Of a stretch of DNA of 45,532 nucleotides, positions 42,965 to 45,532 are shown piece after piece; the first letter of the stretch is position 1, and the number at the start of each line of letters is the position of its first letter. Made by a program: the position numbers and the translations under genes. Origin of the DNA: Chitinophagaceae bacterium (GTDB lineage: Bacteria; Bacteroidota; Bacteroidia; Chitinophagales; Chitinophagaceae); the NCBI GenBank assembly GCA_014879545.1, contig JACSRV010000112.1, forward strand, positions 1 through 45,532, in the 5' to 3' direction. A model generated the notes under the pieces. It searched no databases. It worked only from the letters and a program-made list of their open reading frames with translations, and was not told the DNA's origin.

Positions 42965-43642
42965 ATGAAACTTATCCCGCTTCTCGCAATCCTGGCATTG
43001 GTCTCAATTACCTCAACTGCCAAGACACCATCACTGAAATGGCCTATCACATCATCTACCCCGACACGCCCGGCACTTGACTACGGCTCGAATGGCAGAG
43101 GCCTACATTACTTCACCTCGTTTGAAGGAGGTTACTCTACCGGCTCATCTACGTCGCCCACAGACACGGCTGAGGGTAGCGGGTTCTTCTTTACCGTGGA
43201 GCTGGGTGCCCGCTTTGAGATAAAAACCACTGAAACAAGGTATAACCTGTTCTCTTTGTCACTGGCCTATACTCAAGCACCTATGTCCAAATACAAGCTC
43301 GAGTTTGTATCGTTGCCGATCTCGTACATTAGTATTGGCACCGGTCGCAATGGTACATTCGGGACGTATTGGCAGGCCGGTGCAGCGCTGCGTTACACTC
43401 TTGGTGCCAATATGGGCAACCGGGATGTAAAAGCAGGCTTCAATACTTTTCTGGCCGATCCGTTCTTGAGCGTGGGTATCAGCGGACCGTTCAGGCTGCT
43501 GAACAAACGCCACGGTGACGAAATTGGTGGTGGCCGCTACCTGCTGGGGCCTTGCTTCAGCTACTCTGCGATGAACATGGTGAAAAACGGAGACATGCAC
43601 GGTTATATGCTTGGGCTACGCTATCAGTTATTCTTCATGTAA
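42965..43642 (+). CDS. small outer-membrane beta-barrel protein of unknown function
   Basis: A 225-residue exported protein. The signal peptide is MKLIPLLAILALVSITSTAK. The mature part alternates aromatic and glycine-rich strands (YFTSFEGGYSTG, FFFTVELGARFEI, YWQAGAALRYTLGANMG, MLGLRYQLFFM), typical of an 8- to 10-strand outer-membrane barrel. I do not recognise a family. It lies about 55 bases after the tRNA terminator, probably with its own promoter. Confidence 0.75.
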   Translation: MKLIPLLAILALVSITSTAKTPSLKWPITSSTPTRPALDYGSNGRGLHYFTSFEGGYSTGSSTSPTDTAEGSGFFFTVELGARFEIKTTETRYNLFSLSLAYTQAPMSKYKLEFVSLPISYISIGTGRNGTFGTYWQAGAALRYTLGANMGNRDVKAGFNTFLADPFLSVGISGPFRLLNKRHGDEIGGGRYLLGPCFSYSAMNMVKNGDMHGYMLGLRYQLFFM

Positions 43643-44297
43643 ATGCTGGCAAGGGTAAAACAGCTTCTCACTTCCCACTATTTTTCCTTCAATTAGCTAC
43701 TTTCGGGCCCGCGAAATCTAAGAAATTGATTTTCAACGTAATAAATGGAAAATCATAACGGTTTTGCTTCCAACCATACATTTTGTGGCAACCAAAACTG
43801 CGCACTTGCTTCCCAAAAACTGCGCACCTGCTTCCCAATTCCTGCGCAAACCTGCGCACTTAAAACATGAAAAATAATTGCATGCGACGCCGAAAAGTTC
43901 ATTTTCTTGATTCTTACAACAAGTTACGAATGCACTCAAACTTCGCCAAAAGAAATATCTATGATAGTGCGTATTGTGTAGTATCATAGAAATTTGCAGC
44001 ACTTTCACTGCCGTTGGACAAACAAACAATGTTTAGTAATACCGGTCAAAATAATCGGTACATTGGTATTATTGCGAGTATAACTTCCACACCATGCCTT
44101 GAAATTAATGTTATATGCACCTTGCAGAAATTGGGGCAAACAAAATATAGTTCAATAGCGTAACATCTGTTTTTATCCTTTGGGGAAAAAGCAATCATGC
44201 TTAATGCAAACCCACACATGCGGACAAAGGACATTCATCTTCATTATTCTTATCCTGTTTACTAACTACTTAATTAAAACACATAATATCAGAGCCG
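43643..44297. other. gene-free stretch with TGCGCA repeat array
   Basis: No ORF here has a plausible signal, domain or start. The notable content is the repeat array at 43799-43858. The rest is A/T-rich sequence without recognised RNA or mobile-element features. It marks the change from conserved genes to the accessory lipoprotein cluster. Confidence 0.55.
43799..43858. repeat. TGCGCA-containing intergenic repeat array, right copy
   Basis: TGCGCA starts at 43799, 43821, 43843 and 43853. The first three are exactly 22 bases apart and the last 10 bases on, so all four face one side of the helix. The intervening ACTTGCTTCCCAAAAAC and ACCTGCTTCCCAATTCC segments are related to each other and, inverted, to the element at 221-244. 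Function unknown; a multi-site protein-binding array or a mobile-element end are the best guesses. Confidence 0.65.
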
Positions 44298-44707
44298 CTA
44301 TGGGTAGGAAATCTCACCACCTGCATCATTTTGCAAATCCTTAACTGATATTTTCTTAAATGTGACAAAATTCTTTGTTCTCCTTACCTTGTCATAACCG
44401 TTGATTTGATAAGTATCCACATTAATTGCAAACAAAAGCAACGTATCCAAAGGAAGGCTTTCTATCCTATCCTATCCTTCCATTTCACTTCTGAAGACAT
44501 ATCTGTAAAAGCATTAGGTGCTAGTACACACAATTCACTGTTTTTCTCAGCTAAAGAAATATCGGGATATTCATACCCCAAGGCAAATGCAAGAGTATCT
44601 GGTGATTTGTTGGAAAGTTTCAGGAAGTAATTCCGTTCCAAAAATGGTAACTTCTCGCAAGATGCAAGACCGATGCAGACAAAAAATAGCATTCTAAAAA
44701 TTCTCAT
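44298..44707 (-). pseudogene. frameshifted small lipoprotein gene
   Basis: Read from ATG 44707, the product begins with a lipoprotein signal peptide (MRIFRMLFFVCIGLASC, lipobox LASC) and breaks at a TAG (44462-44464) after 81 residues, at a triple GGATA repeat. In another frame the next 50 or so codons read sensibly to a stop at 44298-44300. That C-terminal part ends EISYP and aligns in length and pattern (F at 4, DT at 9-10, G at 15, YP at the end) with the last 47 residues of the intact neighbour at 44846-45295. Removing one five-base unit joins the halves into one 134-residue protein (KDRI then ESLPLDT). It is therefore a frameshifted or switched-off member of the same family, unless the shift is a sequencing error. 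Confidence 0.8.
44463..44477 (-). repeat. pentanucleotide repeat (GGATA)3 at the frameshift
   Basis: Three tandem TATCC units on the plus strand (GGATA on the coding strand) lie exactly where the frame breaks. Two units give an open frame through the whole gene; three give a stop codon inside the repeat edge. Slipped-strand mispairing is the natural explanation, though three copies is short for a fast switch. Confidence 0.85.
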
Positions 44708-44845
44708 AACAATTCGTTTTTATCATAACCGCCAGACAGCCTCCATTGAAGGAGATGCAAACCAAAGTCACCAATAATTTTCTTTACTGTGTTTCTTTTT
44801 TGTGAACGTTCAAAAAAAATCTGTAGCAATAAATGTCATTTGGAT

Positions 44846-45295
44846 CTAAGGATAGGTTATCGTAAAGTTGTTTTTCTTCAAATATTCAAGATCCACTTTC
44901 ACCTTCTTCAGCAGTCCTCTATTAGTGCCACTAATCTGCTCCCACCCAATAGCTTTAACAGTATCGTGACTGAATATGAAGTAGTGATGTGGGTAACTTT
45001 CCATGTAGTAGTTTTCCCAACATTGGTATAATCCCGGACCGTGAATATCACTAGTTCCCGGAAATATAAGACCTCTATTTTCGTCAGGAAAGGCACCATT
45101 CCTCGAATAAATTGTATCCGGCGAGTCCTCTACTCTCAAGTTCACTGCCATCGCGGAATTATTCTGAATAATTAATTGATCGTGACTCCCCTCAGGACAA
45201 TTCTTATTTCTCCTGCAAGAAGACGCCTTGCATAAGAAAAAGATAAACACCAAAATGAGATACCGACCCATGTCAACAGTTCTCTTCTTAGTCAT
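44846..45295 (-). CDS. small lipoprotein, member of a tandem family
   Basis: A 149-residue protein from ATG 45295 (141 from ATG 45271; the frame also opens at TTG 45331). A hydrophobic leader YLILVFIFFLCKASSC ends in a lipobox-like ASSC, so it is probably lipid-anchored in the envelope. The mature part has no motif I recognise beyond the family pattern: a short I-x-N-x-S beta segment near the start, PDTIYS, and a C-terminal FIFSHDTVKAIGW with a final TITYP. It sits between a broken paralogue and a nearly identical partial paralogue, all on the minus strand, so the family has expanded locally. Function unknown. Confidence 0.75.
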   Translation of the reverse strand: MTKKRTVDMGRYLILVFIFFLCKASSCRRNKNCPEGSHDQLIIQNNSAMAVNLRVEDSPDTIYSRNGAFPDENRGLIFPGTSDIHGPGLYQCWENYYMESYPHHYFIFSHDTVKAIGWEQISGTNRGLLKKVKVDLEYLKKNNFTITYP

Positions 45296-45355
45296 AATTA
45301 TATAATTAGTAAGAGTTGAAAAAAAGACCAATGCATCGATGTATGTAGTTAGGTT

Positions 45356-45499
45356 CTAAGGATAGGTTATGGTAAAGTTGTTTTGCTTCAGATACTCAAG
45401 ATCCACTTTCACCTTCTTCAGCAGTCCTCTATTAGTGCCGCTAATCTGCTTCCACCCAATAGCTTTAACAGTATCGTGACTGAAAATGAAATAGCAATC
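45356..45499 (-). CDS. partial third member of the small lipoprotein family
   Basis: Only the last 47 codons and the stop (45356-45358) are present; the gene is cut by the end of the assembled sequence. The product, from DCYFIFSHDTVKAIGWKQI to TITYP, differs from the C-terminus of the 44846-45295 gene at only a few residues, making it a recent tandem duplicate. Its 5' end must lie outside this window. Confidence 0.85.
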   Translation of the reverse strand, partial: DCYFIFSHDTVKAIGWKQISGTNRGLLKKVKVDLEYLKQNNFTITYP

Positions 45500-45532
45500 C
45501 TGTCTCTTATACACATCTCCGAGCCCACGAGA
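45500..45532. other. Nextera/Tn5 transposase adapter sequence at the contig end (artefact)
   Basis: CTGTCTCTTATACACATCT is the 19-base Tn5 mosaic end used in Nextera libraries, and CCGAGCCCACGAGA continues into the matching read adapter. This is library sequence left at the contig end, not genome. The true sequence ends at 45499, and the partial gene there is cut by fragmentation, not by biology. Confidence 0.97.

Noticed and set aside
43733-44234. Two minus-strand open frames in the gene-free right region
   Set aside because: Odd composition (many Cys, His, Phe), overlap with the TGCGCA array, and no start context or homology pattern.
1-45532. CRISPR array, prophage or integrated element using the tRNA-Arg as attachment site
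   Set aside because: No direct repeats with spacers, no integrase or phage genes, and no second copy of the tRNA 3' end was found.

Overview
The window is a chromosomal piece from a member of the Bacteroidota, most likely a Chitinophagales/Chitinophagaceae-like bacterium. This rests on type IX secretion (T9SS) cargo with both C-terminal tail types, a PorP/SprF protein, an ECF sigma/FecR pair, a TonB-dependent receptor with a carboxypeptidase-like N-terminal domain, an HU-CCDC81/SPOR protein, a long S16, and promoters of the Bacteroidota form TTTG-N19-TAnnTTTG. No rRNA, CRISPR array, prophage or intact transposase was seen.

Layout. 1-494: gene-free, with short repeats. 495-2615: metG with terminator. 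2813-11493: an operon of a giant PKD/Ig adhesin with a type B T9SS tail, a PorP/SprF protein and an OmpA/TPR/beta-propeller protein, a surface-adhesin export and anchoring trio. 11620-12132: rpsP between a textbook promoter and a 17-bp-stem terminator. 12201-15642 (minus): ECF sigma, FecR anti-sigma and an STN-domain protein whose C-terminal part is a repeat/barrel rather than a TonB receptor. 15897-21210: phosphoglucomutase/phosphomannomutase, succinate-semialdehyde-type dehydrogenase, GT4 glycosyltransferase, a formyltransferase and a DUF983 protein. 21389-24004: a membrane transglutaminase.

24231-32950 is an apparent operon behind a perfect promoter: TonB-dependent receptor, 1027-residue TPR protein, outer-membrane barrel, HU/SPOR membrane protein, NAD(P)-binding protein. 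Then, on the minus strand, come htpG, flavin reductase and ispF (36352-32956), a large secreted phytase-like/PhoX-like protein with five choice-of-anchor-D repeats and a type A T9SS tail (41440-36569), and rlmH with a pentapeptide-repeat gene (42631-41562). A tRNA-Arg(ACG) with its own promoter and terminator follows, then a small outer-membrane barrel protein.

The right end (43643-45532) is accessory. It holds a repeat-bearing gene-free stretch and a minus-strand tandem family of small lipoproteins. One member is broken at a pentanucleotide repeat; removing a single unit restores the reading frame. Another is cut by the contig end. The last 33 bases are Nextera/Tn5 adapter sequence, not genome.

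The strongest candidates for something undescribed are the sigma/FecR/STN-repeat module, the TPR-barrel-HU/SPOR operon, and the lipoprotein family with its repeat-linked frameshift.
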